Shown: positions 1 to 13,800, counted from the stretch's first letter. The stretch is 64,000 nt of DNA from Cylicocyclus nassatus (GCA_958299035.1 CATQJL010000223.1:66210371-66274370), one strand, 5' to 3'. Numbers and translations: made by a program. The notes: generated by a model from the letters alone, not told the origin.

Positions 1-290
1 CAGTAAATTCGTTCGAAATTCTGCAACAGAAATAATATAAGAAAAACCCATTCGCGCATTCACCTTCATCTGAAGACAAATCTAAATATGGTTACTCTTA
101 AACCAAGATTTGTATGGTTTTGGCAAATGACTAAAGGTTTGATGGCGAGTGTATCTAATGCAGTTAGTGCGATAGTTCACTTTGCATCAAAGTTTCAGCG
201 CAATCGACAGTTTGAACTTTTGTTTGATCTTCAGCGAAATAGCGCCAAAATTATCTTGGAGGAGATAAGAATGCATTTTGCACATAATAA

Positions 291-524
291 GATAAAACAC
301 ATAGGAAAGACCCCACCTCATCTGTTTCGCAAGACGAGCTGGACATCAACAACGGTGGTGCTTCAGCGACTGTCGACACAGTAGCGGACACCGCTGAACC
401 GCTTGCGCTGAGCGGCGGATGCGATGATTTCCGCCAGACAGGCGATGACGGCATCGGCAGCGTTCCTAGATGTGGACTAGAGTTTCGACGCCACTCTACA
501 ATGGACATGAATCTGAAATTGTAA
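291..524 (+). CDS. Candidate terminal exon of an unrecognised gene (no ATG)
   Basis: This frame is open for 77 codons after two stops at 285-290 and ends in TAA at 522-524. Codon choice looks coding (GAC, ATC, AAC, GGT, GCT, GTC), and the product is acidic and rich in Asp, Thr and Ser, with segments such as DELDINNGGASATVDTVAD. There is no start codon near the left edge, so it would be a 3' exon of a gene beginning outside the window. A possible splice donor (GTAACT) begins at 521, so the exon could instead end there. The only acceptor-like sequence, near 303, is poor. No family is recognised. Overlapping reverse-strand frames are also open, so coding status is uncertain. Confidence 0.35.
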   Translation, partial: DKTHRKDPTSSVSQDELDINNGGASATVDTVADTAEPLALSGGCDDFRQTGDDGIGSVPRCGLEFRRHSTMDMNLKL

Positions 525-531
525 CTGATAA

Positions 532-867
532 CAACTATTTGGGAGAAGGAGGAGAAGGCAGCAACTGAACGAGATAAAACGAGCGCATAAAGAACGCAAT
601 GGATCATCACACAGTCGACAGCAAATCGATCGGGGGAATTCTCCGCGACAAAACCAATCGCAACAAAAAAAATGCAGCACGGCGAAAAGAGCGGACCGTC
701 GCATACTGTGCGCGCACGTCATCGTTCTTTATAATAGCATGCTTAGAAGAGCTTTGAAAAGAAAAGGACGAACAGTGGAAACAAATCGTGAAATCGAAGA
801 AGGAGCTCAGCACATGCACGTGAGCAGATTCCGTAAAATCATAGATAATCGCGATAATCTTCCATGA
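532..867 (+). CDS. Candidate basic, Arg/Gln-rich coding stretch, function unknown
   Basis: Open for 111 codons between a TAA at 529-531 and a TGA at 865-867; the only in-frame ATG is at 739, giving a 42-residue product. The translation is strongly basic, starting with an Arg run, then a Gln/Arg/Ser/Lys-rich part, then a Lys/Arg/Glu/Asp part ending RKIIDNRDNLP. It follows the open frame ending at 524 by a few bases but in another frame, so the two would need splicing to be one gene. I recognise no domain. Reverse-strand frames are open over the same bases, so it may be chance. Confidence 0.25.
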   Translation, partial: QLFGRRRRRQQLNEIKRAHKERNGSSHSRQQIDRGNSPRQNQSQQKKCSTAKRADRRILCAHVIVLYNSMLRRALKRKGRTVETNREIEEGAQHMHVSRFRKIIDNRDNLP

Positions 868-3800
868 AGAAGCATCAGTAACAGGGAAGGGAACACTGTC
901 GAAGTGGCCTCTCAAGATGATACGCACATAGTTTTGAAAGGCATCAAAAATTGATTTGAAAACTTCCTCTTCATCTACGAAGCGCCTTTGAGTGAGGTGC
1001 TATGACCGTTTCAAGAGCCAAAGATTGAATGGGCGACGAGGATAAAATTGACAGTTACAGTGTACATTTCGCAAATAAAATTGCTTTGAGTACGGGTATA
1101 ATAGACAAGGATTATCCTTTACACAGAATGCTCTGACAGATATTACTACTCCATTTGAGCGCTGAAACTTTCGCGTATGATTTCCTTACTCCCTCTTCAT
1201 ATTTTCTCCAAAGAAACTTCCACAACTCGTTGCCCAAAGGCATTCCGCAGATTGGGGTGGACAGATTTAGGATCAGCGTTCGATGCCCTTCAACCCTATA
1301 TACATATCATCTGGAAAGGACGCTTTGACCAGGGATCTTTCCTTAGTAAGACATAATGCATTCCCTCAACAGGAGTATAAACGATTGGACAAAGCAATGA
1401 AAAGTAGAGCTCTCTCTCTAGCAAGTAGTTGCTGAAAGTTGGGTAGGATAAACAAGAGCAGCAAATGGGAAAAACAAAACAAAAAATGATTATAAAACCT
1501 GCTCTTCGCATACGATAAACAATCACAGATATAATTTTAAGACAGAGTTTCATCTCCTGACCACCTTTCAGTTCAGCATCGACATATTTTTTCCCAATTT
1601 TCTGTGTCTAGCGAAATACTTGCGCATGTTGCTATTTCTGTATTAAGGATGCAAGTACATAAATATGACAAAGCCACCTCATTAGCTGAAACTTAAAAAG
1701 AATGGATCAAAGGGCTCGTAAGAACAAATGATGTATGCAATGATAACGCTGCATCTCACGCTAAAAAGCTGATGTGTGATGCCGACATCTAAAGCGATAA
1801 AAGATCAATTTGAAAAACAAAATAACTCGCATTTTTAATCAAACTGGGAGAAATGAACATTATGAAATGACGCCAGCGGTGTGTTTCGCTGGTTAAAAAG
1901 CATTTACGTGAAGCAAGTAAAAAGTGGATGACCGCGTTTCATCGAAACAACCGAGAGCACAAAAAAGGCGCTTATCAGCAATCTTATCAACAAGACAAGC
2001 AATCAATGCTTTTTGAAAAGGATGAAAAGTAGGCACGAGGTGCCCGAAAAAAAGCGGGCGAAGTTCAATAAAAAGTCTGTAATGGCACACACTACAACAT
2101 AATCGATCAGGTGATAAGCACGTAACAAAGCTGAGGAACAATTTAGCCTCAAGACTTCCACTGATAGATGGACTGACAATGCATCATATATCGAACTGTG
2201 GGTAGTTGTAAATTCGGTAATGTTCGAATCATATAAAACCCGCTATATTCGCCGAGACAAATGCGATGAGAGAAAAAATTCGAACAAACCCGATTGTTCT
2301 TCCCAAACCATTTTTTCCCATGTGCTTTACAGCTTCTCAACGCACACAATAAACGTGTGTCATCTTCTGAATCATATGTCGATGAGAACCATACATGGAG
2401 CGCAGGACTGTATGATCTTAAGAAGTGAAAACCATGCGAAATTATTAGAAAACGAGCAGCAGATAGGAAAGAAGAGAGTGGTCGAGGTTAGTTCAAGTAG
2501 ATAAGGGGTTTATCGAAGCAGCAATTGAGCTGTTCAGCATACAAAGCTGGGCGGAGGTTCTGAAGACACCAATTGATCAAAGATGTTGATAGCATGCAAT
2601 GTGGTTTTGAAAGAATACTGACCCGAAAAAGTCGAACACTGACCCGAAAAAAATAGCTTGCAATATAAACATTCAAGGGCAGGCAATGGTTGCTAGATGA
2701 CTCCGGCCACTTCCGGTCACAACATCAAAGTACAAAGAAGACAGAACGCACCGGATGTGCTCAAAAAGCAGGAAGAGCGGGATGCGGGGGCCCTAGGGCA
2801 GGTGTAACATGGCCTAGAACTTTCGGGCTCATAATCGATGTGTGTGGCCGTCAGTGCTGCCACCCAAATTATTGGCCGCGTGCCTTTGACGCAATGAAAA
2901 TAGACTGAATAATAATGGACAGAAGAAACTGACAAGCACGAGAAAGCCATATGGACCACATCAAATCATTTGAAAGGGGTGCTCAAGAGAATCTGGGACC
3001 TTTAACATAGAAATAAGTGCGAGGTATAGCCCATCAAGAAATAAGTGCGAGGTATAGCCCATCACCAAAGCGGGAGTATGATTCATTCGTGACCAATATC
3101 TCAACAATAAATTCTCGCCCATCACCGTACTCCTTTCCAAGCGGACTAATATACGATGCCCTCGACTACGGTAACGGGCGAAAACTTAGGGTTTCCGCCC
3201 ATGGATGAAATCATATTTTCTAAGCTGTCGCTTGGGCAAGGACTCAGTTGAGTTTAACCAAACGGTCTCTATATACATCCACATTATAGTGCTAAACAGC
3301 AGAAGTTTTAAAGAGTGACCAAACAAATACGGAATTTTGAACTAATAAATGGACGACAGAACTACTTGAAATGAATGAGTGAGTACTTAGCTGGATACAT
3401 AACCGAGATCGTGTCCAGGTGTGACTGGGGACTGAAACGGACAGATGATTTATTTGAAGAACGTCGTTCGTGGCACCAAATGAATGAAGGAACAAATCAT
3501 AGTAATTAATCGATTGGATTACGTGTCAGTCATTGAACTTCTGAATAGCTTTTTAATTGCGTGGGAGTTTGAACTTTCTGATTAAACTTCCTGAATAAGA
3601 CACTGTATAGACTTACAGGCTAGCATCAAAAAATGACGCTAGTCCATAAGCGAATAAATATGCATGATTGACAAAAAGTTATCAACTGAAGATTTAAATG
3701 ATTATTTTAGAAGTCACGAACTATGAATGGACTAAGAATATGCGATTAGAAATGAATGGACAAAGAGACTGAAAATCAATGAAGGGACAAGTAATAAGAT

Positions 3801-5820
3801 AAATGACATACAAAAAAAATGACATTCAAGTCACAGCCGGTTAGACAAGTCACAAAGTGTCATTCAATTATTATTAAGACAATGAGTGATTGTTACATGT
3901 TACATTACTGAATGTCTGATGAACGAATGAATGGACAGAAGATAAAAACCATAGAAATGAAGTTACACGAAATGGACAGAAAAAATCGATAGAAATGCAG
4001 TACATACAACGTTGATCAACAGAATCAACATATAAACTACCGTAAAAAATGAGCAAACAGTGTTTGAGTTCGAACTGATTACAAGCGTTAACAAATTCTC
4101 AAGGTTTTACCCAATAATTTGAAAAAAAAAAACGCATGCACAAGAAAGACCGATGCGAGAGGAGAGTGATTGGCTGGATGATATGAAGAAGTTGAAAAAT
4201 ATAGCATCACTGCTCTTTTAATTAACTGCACTTTCATCTTTCAAAGTTCACGATAAGGTCAACGAATCATTGGGACAATTAAGCCCAAGATTTACGAGAT
4301 ACTCTCATTAAAAGAGGCCTATAGTTTAAATTACTTTCAAAACGAATTATCGCCTCACGACAATTGCCAGACGTTTCAAATTTTATAGCTGGAGTACAAA
4401 AGACAAAACATACAACATCATTTTGTGAAATGACAAGCGATACCGTCTGATAATGAAGTGTGGAATGTCACGCTTTGAAGTGCACTTCAAGGGCATGTGA
4501 ACTCACCGAATACTACGAAAACCAGAAATCAGCCAATGAACTTGAGCTGGAATTCACGAAGGGCAAATCAGTGGCCATGTGGCTCGTTTCGTTCGCTTTA
4601 GTGTAATATAATCTTAGCCACGATAGTGCTTAGGACTAGAGTGAGCGGATTACGAAGATGTAAAAACGCCAAGTTCAGCGGTTGTGATGTCGTGTGATCT
4701 CGTATTTCATAGGACATGGGGATAGCTCGAATTTCAACTACGCTTGAATTTCTGAGGGAAACTGAGAAATCTGATCGAATTAGCGTATAGTTTGGCTAGA
4801 ATCCAAAACATTTCGGTAGGTTTGAGTACGATGCAGTGATTTGTGGGAGTGAGAAAATTTGCGTAAAAACAGATGACAAGATTTTGAATGCCGACAAGTT
4901 GCTCGCGAGTTGGCAATAGGGCAGACAGACATAGTATCACTGCGCGGAAACATGGCGATGCTACCGTTTACGCGCAAATGTTGTCAGCAACGCAAGCGCA
5001 CTAAAGTAACCTGAAATATAGAAGAATGGTACAGTGGTACTGCAATATGTGCAATTGCACAGGAATACCGATACAGAGAGGATTACAGCCGATGTATTTG
5101 CAACTGCAATATAAAGTTTGCACACTTCCTTAGTTACAAACACTTCTTGGGACCGACTTATAAAAAAACAATCAGAGATAACACACACAGCAAACCATCT
5201 GCAGTTACCCAAAAAACCCAAAAAACTTTAATGGGCAATTTGTAAACATACATGCCGTGAAACGCCGTGCGTGATGTGCAGCACACATATTAATCAAGTC
5301 AGAAATATCGACTAAGTGCTGAATCAATGCGAATTCTATATGGTATCGTTTTCGGCACTTTTGGTCTTTTTCCAAAATAATTTATCCCAATGGCCTATGT
5401 AACCTACCAAAACTGTTCACGTAGTTGAGCGTTTCTGTGTAACTGCACATATTTTCGTCATCTGCTCGATTATACATATATAAATTATTCAAAAAGACGG
5501 ACAAAGCACGTGGGTAAGGAGGCGTATGTACTTTCAATGGCTATAAGTCTTCAGAGCGGCCACGTGACCTTTTTCTCCATTCCCAAACGATGTTTCTTTG
5601 GTGGAATGGAATAAGAGAACTACATAGTTATAAACACCTTTTTCGAGTACCACGAGGCTTTAGAGTTCTAAGGGAGCATTATAAAAGCAATAAGAAAGCC
5701 TTGCTCTCTCCGAGCAATGGTTAAGGGCTTTGGGAGTTACATACACGGAAGGAGAAGTGTATGATTGCACAGCTAATGGTGAATTCAGCTTATGAATCCC
5801 ACAAAGGTCAGAAGATCTCG
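868..5820. other. Gene-free stretch, AT-rich with minor repeats
   Basis: No convincing exon or RNA gene is seen. Small structures: a 13-bp motif CTGACCCGAAAAA occurs twice near 2620-2652; a 28-bp unit is directly duplicated at about 3011-3066; 3300-4060 is rich in GAATGAATGGACAG-like words; 4950-5000 contains a half copy of the CGCGCAAAT-type MITE family seen at 8.8 kb. Frames of 60-100 codons here have no coding character. Confidence 0.4.
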
Positions 5821-6393
5821 TTAACACGTTGACGACAGTGCCGCGCAATGGTGCGCGGCAGGCAGTCTGTCCCTGTGGACGACGCCGCGCAATGGTGCGC
5901 GGCGGCCTTAATTTCAATACTATCTGTCCAATCCTCCCAGTTTTTGTTCATATAACCAACATAGGCTCAGATGTATCTCATGTATTAGCCCCGCCCCTTT
6001 TTGGCAAACTCCGCCCACTTCTATACCCCTCACAGAGACCCTTTTTGTTCATAAAAAGCATGGATGAGGCCGTAGATAAACGCAAAGACCTCAAGTAACT
6101 TTTATACGGGCTCCGCCCACCGTCAGGCAAACTCCGCCCCCTGATTGGCAAGGTCCGCCCACTTTTAAAAAATGCCGGAATTTGCACGAAATCATTGATT
6201 TTGAGCGATTTCCAGCATTTTTGAAAAGTGGGCGGGGCTTGCCAAAAGTGGGCGGAGCTTCCCGCCCACTTGCATTTTTGTATCTCACGCATAGATGCAT
6301 GCATACATATATGCAGCCGGCTGTGAAAATGCCCGGAAACGGTTCGTCCACAGGGACAGACCTTCAGAAAATGGCTCGTCGTCAACGTGTTAA
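5821..6393. mobile_element. piggyBac-like MITE with TTAA target duplication
   Basis: TTAA (5821-5824) is followed by CACGTTGACGAC, and the inverted form GTCGTCAACGTG is followed by TTAA (6390-6393). This 12-bp terminal inverted repeat with a TTAA duplication is the signature of piggyBac-type insertion. A second inverted match, around TCCCTGTGGACGA near 5870 and TCGTCCACAGGGA near 6350, lies inside the ends. The interior holds several CCGCCC/GGGCGG words in both orientations (for example GTGGGCGGAGCT). There is no transposase frame, so it is non-autonomous. Confidence 0.75.
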
Positions 6394-7380
6394 TGAGAAC
6401 AACAACTAATGTTATTGTTTCAATTAGCGAGATCTTTTGATTTTTGTTTGACATTATTTCGCTTTTATTTTATTCAAAGAGATCTGAAATCTTGTTGAAG
6501 CAGAGAGGAAGCAATTACGTGTACTTTGGATCTCATAATCTGTTTACAACATTAATCTGTTTATGACAGCGTCTGAGTGTTCTAACAATAGAGTTCGTTC
6601 ATTACACATTAGGCAAATGTTATAGTAACGAGGTATTTAGCACAAAACAATATGGCTTTTTAGCTGTCTGGGCTTTTTCGTTTGTCATCAACTAAGCGGG
6701 TATATTTGTATCACAGGAAACTCTCCAAATAAGCTGATGCCTGGTTTCAGCCCTAATTAGTCAATTTTTACAGAAAATATTGCATCGAAAAAAGTTTTCA
6801 CTTAGTCTGCTGCCATCTGGAACATCATTAAAAACAACTTCAAAACGAGCGACAAATTTTTGAACCCTATTACCGCGACCCTGATAAATTACTTTCAAAG
6901 TCTTTCCGGAAAGCTTTTGAGGCTTCTTTGTTCATTCTTTGTTACAGTTTTTTCGACAACACTCCATCCGACAGTGGAGTAATTACTGAGCGGGCCAAGT
7001 GCGAGCAAAAAAGCACCGCGGAACGTTCGAAATGTCCTCGAAAAGAAGGGTTGAATAGCGAAAATAAAGCATTTGAACTCAACTCGTTTTGATCTTGTCG
7101 ACACAATACTCACGGAAATCAGACCTTTCTCCATACAAGTCAAAAAGTTATTAGCATTCAAAAAAGCGCGATAGCGTTCTATCTCGAATCATATTTTGCT
7201 CACATAAAATTGGCAACTTTCATAGATTTGACTAATAAAAACTCTGAAAAAACGATGTTAGGGAGCAAAATGATCCAGCCCGTCCGCCTGTGAACCCAGG
7301 CAAAACATTTGTGAAGTTAAGGCAGTCCAACGTTTCGAGCGATGTAAGAATTCTTCGAAACTTCGTGCGTGACTATTATC

Positions 7381-7594
7381 TAGTAAATTTTCCGCTTAAT
7401 ACAGAGTGCTTGCAGTTTCGAGGAAATGCGGTAAAAATTGCGCGTAAACAAATGCACACATATTCACACCTGTAATGCCGGTCACTTGCGCGCGCAAAAA
7501 ATGCCGATGTTACTGGCGTGGCTAACAGTTCACGCGCAAGTTTACCGCAGTCTCTGGGCACCGCAAGCACACTATATCAAGCAGAAAACCTGCT
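7381..7594. mobile_element. Palindromic TIR element (CGCGCAA family), copy 1
   Basis: The two halves are inverted copies: AATTTTCCGCTTAATAC with GTGCTTGCAG and a GCGGTAAAAATTGCGCGT segment on the left, and CACGCGCAAGTTTACCGC, GCAAGCACACTATATCAAGC and AGAAAAC on the right. The same arrangement occurs at 22048-22240. No coding capacity; the boundaries are approximate because no clear target duplication was found. Confidence 0.6.
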
Positions 7595-8794
7595 ACACTA
7601 TTCAGCACCAATCACCATGATAAGTTTTTGCTTGAAGTATGGAAGGTTTTGTGCTTTTTTTTTTTGAAACTGTAAGAATGATATCAGCGTATTACTGGAC
7701 GCATGAACTTCGTTTTTTGTCTTCTTTCTTTTCGCAAAGAGCATTCTTATATCACTTTAATAGTGACCCAATGATAAAATTACACTCAAGTTCAACAGTG
7801 AGCCTCAACCGCGCAAAAGGGACCTCAAGAGGACAAGTTCGGGTTGAAAACTTCTCAAAACGCTGGTTTTACCGTACTAAACTGACCAGATCATTGCGAT
7901 GTTTAACAGACAGCACAACGCTCTGAAAAATCGTAATAATTAGCGTTTTTTCATATAACTAAATTGCCACATTCTGTGCATCTTGTGACAATTTCAAGAA
8001 GCTAAAATGAATCATATGCACACATACAATCAATTTCTCAGCTTTCTGCTTCATTATACAACGAAAACCTCCGCTAACTACGTGACACATACACACTTGG
8101 ATTATTCCCTTTCAATTCCATAATCTCTAACTTTACTTTTTAACCCTCAGTCAGACCAAACAACGCTTTTTTGCTCTTCGCATCAAAGAAGGTTCAACGA
8201 AATCGTGTGTGCTTCGCTCCGACATTTTTCGTTGCTACGCTTCGCTCATGTACGTGCGATAACAAATAGCTGAAGAATGACCGCGTAGTCGATGTTTTTT
8301 GTTTCGATTCAGCTGAAAGATTACACGACGAGTTCATTCCGCGTTTTCGTTCTTGGATTCAGGGTTCAATAGAGGAAAAGAAAGCGCAAGTAAATTATCT
8401 AGATGTCGTAGATAAATGACACATGAAGATAATCACACGCAATGTTCGTGGAAAATTTAGGTGGGGTCAAGATTCATGCTTATTTGAAGTGAAAAGTCAA
8501 GTTTGTGGCTTTTAAGAGTAACGGAAGCAACTCAAGCAATATGCTCAATCTAAAATAAATTATATCCGATTGCCCTTCTTTAAATGAGCGTTTGCCGACC
8601 AGCAACATCAAAGTGGATATACTTGTACCGTAAGCTACCGTAACCCCGTACCGTCTACCGTAACCCCATCGGTTCCTTCCATGCGAGATTTATAAGAGGT
8701 TTTTTGCGTAGCAATTGTGTCCCACTCCAAACACGTGTGCCGTTACAGTAGCATACCGTAGCAAGTAGAAGAATCTGCCCATATATAGGTGGTG

Positions 8795-8965
8795 ATTTCA
8801 CACTGGCATAGTGTGCCTGCGTTGCCGACAACATTTGCTCGTGAACAATGGCTTATGCTTTGTATGGGCAATTTTTACACGCAAGTAGCAAGCAAATGTC
8901 GGCATCCACGAGCTTGGCATTTGTTTTCGCGCAAATGTTGTCATTACCGCAAATGCCCTAGACTG
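8795..8965. mobile_element. Diverged TIR element related to the CGCGCAA family
   Basis: The left part has GTGTGCCTGCGTTGCCGACAACATTTGCTCG and the right part has the inverted GCGCAAATGTTGTCATTACCGCAAATGC. Similar words appear at 4950-5000 and 20152-20315. It is a short non-coding inverted-repeat element with approximate ends. Confidence 0.45.
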
Positions 8966-10210
8966 ACTGATCAAATCCGCAAATACTAAGAACGAAGAGC
9001 CAGGATAAGCACCGAGCCAGACCATATTTGACTTGCTGAGACCTTTTTCCCAGAGCTTTGGCTCTCTCTAATCATACAAAACTTTATTAACAACTAGCGT
9101 ACCAGGAATCTGAAGGTGCTATTTGGAAGAGCGTTCGCTTCGCGCCGCGGTTTCCCGCTAGTGGAAGATTTGAATTGAGCCAACCATTCCTTATATATTA
9201 AATGGATAATAGTGATTTCTAAAACCCACATAACTCACGTCATGTAGTTTGTATTTTCATCTCCTGTGTTAAACCACAATGCCTCTCCCAAAAAACTACC
9301 GCAATTCATTAGTCTTTTTCCTCCTACCAATTTGTCAGTGCGAAAAAAACGCAATAAAAACTCGGAACAACGCGCTTTTCCGCATGATTAATGGAATGAG
9401 GTCGATGTTTCCGTTGCGAACATATCGCACTCTCATCCTAGAAATTTCTTACTGTAATTTGGTTCCGGCCAAACACACGCTCTCTATTATAAACTCTTCC
9501 ATACTCATAATGATGCATGGTAAGAAAATGTCGGAACTTGGCCATCTCAAAGAACAGGTCAAAGAACACACACGCGGCCAGCGACAACTCTCTTAAGTCA
9601 TGAGAGCCAAAAAAGAAAAAAACTTGGAATAGACATCGAATGCTTTCGACAGACATTTTATAGCTATTCGGTTGAATTCATCGACATAAGATGGCTTGTA
9701 AGAACAGTGAACAAATTATCGAAGATACTGTAGTTGTAAAAAGGTGAAGAAGCTTCCGTCAGAAAAACGGAAAAAAGAAGTCTACAGCCTTCTTAGTTAT
9801 TAGCTAAAAAATGATTGATTGGTGAAAAATTTGAGATTCACTGAACACTAGGGCACACATCAGGCATACACACAGACGTTTTTAGGATTTTTTTTTACTC
9901 AAAAAAACTTTTTTCCTAGGGAAACCCAGACTCTCAGCTTCATTAAACGAAGGCAAATCCGGGGACAACTTTGTAAACTTAAACAACTTTTCTATATTCC
10001 TCGCTTGCTCTGTAAGAGAACTCTGGGAGAACACTCTGACTTCTGACAGGAAAAAGTTGAGAAAAAGTGGTAAAGCTATCCATCTGTTCAGAATGTCTTC
10101 AGGGCTCTAAAGGAAAAGTAAAAAAAATCTAACGCATGTGAATGATATTCGTCTGAAGAATGAGATGGCATTCTCTCAAGGCTAAAAATCAAGAGATGCT
10201 GAATAAAAAA
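8966..10210. other. Gene-free stretch
   Basis: Nothing convincing. Short open frames at 9279-9596 (+) and 9438-9656 (-) overlap each other and show no domain or codon bias. The sequence around 8620-8680, just before this stretch, repeats TACCGTAA-type words. Confidence 0.4.
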
Positions 10211-10356
10211 GGGTGGAGGACTATATGTCGCCGAATTAGGAAGAGTCCCACGCGGATTGCCTGCAGGAACGCATGTCCGCGCATGTACAAGGGCGCGTAT
10301 TTGTCGCAAATGACCGCGGGGACCGCCCTTCTTCGGCGACATATAGTCCCCTACCC
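10211..10356. mobile_element. Mutator-like MITE with 9-bp target duplication
   Basis: A 146-bp element with inverted ends, GGGTGGAGGACTATATGTCG on the left and CGACATATAGTCCCCTACCC on the right, extending a few bases further inwards. It is flanked on both sides by AATAAAAAA (10202-10210 and 10357-10365). A 9-bp duplication points to the Mutator superfamily. Non-coding. Confidence 0.7.
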
Positions 10357-10373
10357 AATAAAAAATGCTAATA

Positions 10374-10832
10374 AGGGAAGTCACTTAATTTAGGTCGGGC
10401 TTATGAAATGAGACACATATGGTTGGAATCAGCTTGAAACGCTGATTTCAAATCTGCTTTCCTTAGCTGCGAAGCTTTCCTCTGAAGCGAGTTATGAGCT
10501 TTTTCCTGAGCAAATTTTGCGTGTTGACCGACTTAGGCATGCTACGTTATCATCATCTAGGTAGTGGATCAAATGCATATTATACCCTATTAAAGCCAAA
10601 TGACTCAATTTGATGTTATTTTTATTTTCCATCATTTTTTGGGCAGATTTTCATCCAAAGACCTTCTTTCCATATTCAGTTGTATGTCAATGACACATAA
10701 TAAAAAGCTCATAACTCGCTTCAGAGAAACGCTTCGCAGCCAGGGATAGCATATTTGGAATCAGCGTTCCGAGCTGACTCTAAATATATGTGTCTCATTC
10801 CAAAAGCCCGACCTAAGTTAAGTGACTTCCCT
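10374..10832. mobile_element. Palindromic TIR element about 460 bp
   Basis: The left end AGGGAAGTCACTTAATTTAG, continuing into GGTCGGGCTTATGAAATGAG, is matched in inverted form at the right end (CCGACCTAAGTTAAGTGACT then TCCCTT). Further inverted matches (ACACATAT/ATATGTGT, GGAATCAGC, GCTCATAACTCGC) continue towards the centre. There is no open frame. The flanks contain TA, but the exact duplication is ambiguous. Confidence 0.65.
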
Positions 10833-13800
10833 TGTAAGAAAGACAAGAGATCAAAAAGGCATAAGATCAGCATCAAGCCAAACACATATCTGATTCGATT
10901 TCTGAGGCTTCCAGATAGTTATAAGTAGTCTAAGCTATGAAAATAACAATTGTATGAATAGACTCGTATTTTCCGTTTTCGAATGCCAGCTGTGACTACA
11001 GCGGAATGTATTGAGTGCATAAATATAGAAAACTCGTGATTTTCAAATAACTTATTGTCCCATTTGTCGGCAGCAGTCCAGGCAACATTCCACAAACATT
11101 TGCTCGGAGAGACCGGTATTCAGAGTGGTAACCGGACTGTCAACAATAGTTATCGAACTTGCGAGAAGAAATTTCGGAATGTGATTGTGATTATTCTGTA
11201 CAAAATCAGTTACGATAAGATGTATTAATAGACTCATTGTTATACAATGTGGTCTAACCAATAAGCTTTGGATTTAATCAATTTTGAATTTTTATTGTCC
11301 CTAAATAGAAATATTGACATTACTGTTGCTGTTGTGGTAATTCAAATCTGTGAACATTTGGCATTTGTAAGTTCAAAGCGCGAAAAATGCGCTCATTCTG
11401 GCGGGAAAATTGAAGCGCTTCAATGAGCTGCCCTAGTGAGTACGAATTTCACAGCATGTGTTTGCTTCTATTTTTATATTGCTATACAAAACCTACTTGC
11501 GCATACCTTGAATCCAAAACATACAAAGAGCAATATTACTAGTGTACAATACTCCATTCACAAAAAAAAACCTATACAGCTTGTCCCCATAATCGTGAAT
11601 TTTGGAATTGCGCCAAATCATTTCTGAGGAAAGGACACCCGAAAAAAGCAATTTCGAAATTGTTGGTTTTGCTTTGATCGGCTGCTCTGTTTAAATATGC
11701 TGCTCAAATCAAGTAAAGATATTACGAAAGGTCCCGAAGCTTTGTCACACAAGAGTTTGATTTCAAACGCTAACATCCGGACATGCAGGGCTCAAACATA
11801 CAGCTAATCGTCTTAAACTGGAAAATTGAAATAACAGTCGCAAAATGGAGTGGCAATGCCGGGCATCGCGGGCTGGTAAGCTTCTTTTACTTCGATTCAA
11901 AGAGTGTTGTTTGTATGGTAGGCACTGCATGCGACACAGAAAAACGAAGTCACATTTGGGTTCACTCGTTCTTTCTAGTTCCTTCCATACATTTTTGATC
12001 ATCTCAAAAAAAAACACCGCGAAAGCTCTATGTCGAGATGAGAATACTAACGCTGCATCCACAAGCTGATAACAAGTCTAGAAATATTTCGAAAGACTAT
12101 TTCTGTGGACAAAGGTGACAAAAAGCTTGCTGACCGCGCGCAAATTCGCAGTTTAAAACATGTGAAATAAAATTGCAAAGTTGCAGAATATACGAATTGT
12201 GGGAATAAAGTAAAAGAAATCGGTTGCTAGATAGAGTCGAATGTTGTTTGGAGAAGCTGTAGGAGAGTGAAAGATTTTTTTTTGGTAAATCTAGAACAAC
12301 AATGAAATGAAAGAGGAGATTTGACTGTCAGAACCATCAGCACAAACAGTGAAACGAGAAAATGCATATACGAGTGAGACTGAAATTTATGGCTCACACG
12401 TATTTGCTTGACTTTTTCAGTTCAAATTCCCTGGATACGCTTTCTATAATGCATATCTAGAACCCTAGGTCATAAGAGTTGAGAAAAAACTAAATTAAAG
12501 TACTCTCGGATATCCTTCGTTTATGGTACGATAAGACAGGAAGAAGGAACTGCGATGATAATAGCAACAGAAATCATAAACTGCAGTAGAAACTAGTCAG
12601 TTTCGACAGTAAAGTAGTAGAGCAAAGTAGGAAGTTTATATGTAAATTTCAGGCCCTCTCGAGTTTATCTGAAAGTTGAGAATTCACCTACATGAGAAAA
12701 GGAGAGAGGTACTGTATCAAACATTTACTCAAAGATGAAAAGGAAGAGCGGAACAGATAAACAAAGGTGTACAAAGGGAAATGAGGAAAACATTTGTGAG
12801 ATGAACGTACCATATCAAAAATTGTTCCATTCCCATCGATAAAACATCCAACACGACGACAACTGGAAAAAGACCGGCTGTCAGCTGAACTGCGTGCCCG
12901 AAATAGCGGCGAGTGGCGGCTGTTGTCCGGCCGGCCGCCTGTCGAAATTATGAGAGCGAAACGAAAATAAATCATTCGATTGTTGTGACGCGTTCCCTAA
13001 TGTATGGACAACACAAAATCAACGGCCATGGGCGGCGCATAGAGAGCGCGTACCTGAACGAGCACGCGTGCGCGTGCGGCGAAAACAACATGGCACCGCC
13101 TTCGTCGTCCTCGATAGGACTACGCCACTTACTGAGTGTGTTTATATGACTTACTATACTATTACGTCATATTGACAAAAAGTGTTGTGACGATGATAAC
13201 GAAGATATCACAAAGTGATGTGATAAACTATCCGTTTGAAAGCGGCTTCAAGTGCATACACGTGATCAGCGTTTGGAGTGGAACAGCTGCTTGCCTTCGG
13301 CTGTGAAGCAGTTTTATCAAAGGCACTGTCATGGGGATAAAATAATGCTAAATTTCCAGAAACCAATCATCTGTGGCAGATATATGGGCTTCCACCAGGA
13401 GGTGTCATCTATTCTAGGGCTTCCCGTCAATACCTGTGCACTCAACTGTGTAAACAAGGCATAAATGTGAGTAACGAAAGAATAAACGATTTAATCGACT
13501 CTCATCGGAGCAAATATTGTTGAGTGAAACCTATCTCAAGAAAGGTTTTTTTTTTCGCTTGAAAGATGGACCGTCATTGAAATCTTGATCTAGATTACGA
13601 AGCATTTTTGTGTTGTTTTCAACATCGGGGAGTTAGCCTTGGGTGAAATTACCACAAAAGTGGCAAAGCAAAAATGCGGAAGTTGCGCGTGCACTGTCGC
13701 CTTTAATAAGTTTATGGCGCTTTGAGACCTAAGATTTTCAGCCGCACATGCTTTGTTCGCAGTAAAGCGCGGGCACAATTTTGCGCAGCGTATATTTAGA

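Noticed and set aside
5978..6454. 158-codon minus-strand frame
   Set aside because: It covers the inside of the piggyBac-like MITE and is built from GGGCGG/CCGCCC repeats.
12810..12866. 52-nt minus-strand segment with good acceptor and donor
   Set aside because: Splice-like ends alone are too common in AT-rich DNA; no neighbouring exon or family match was found.
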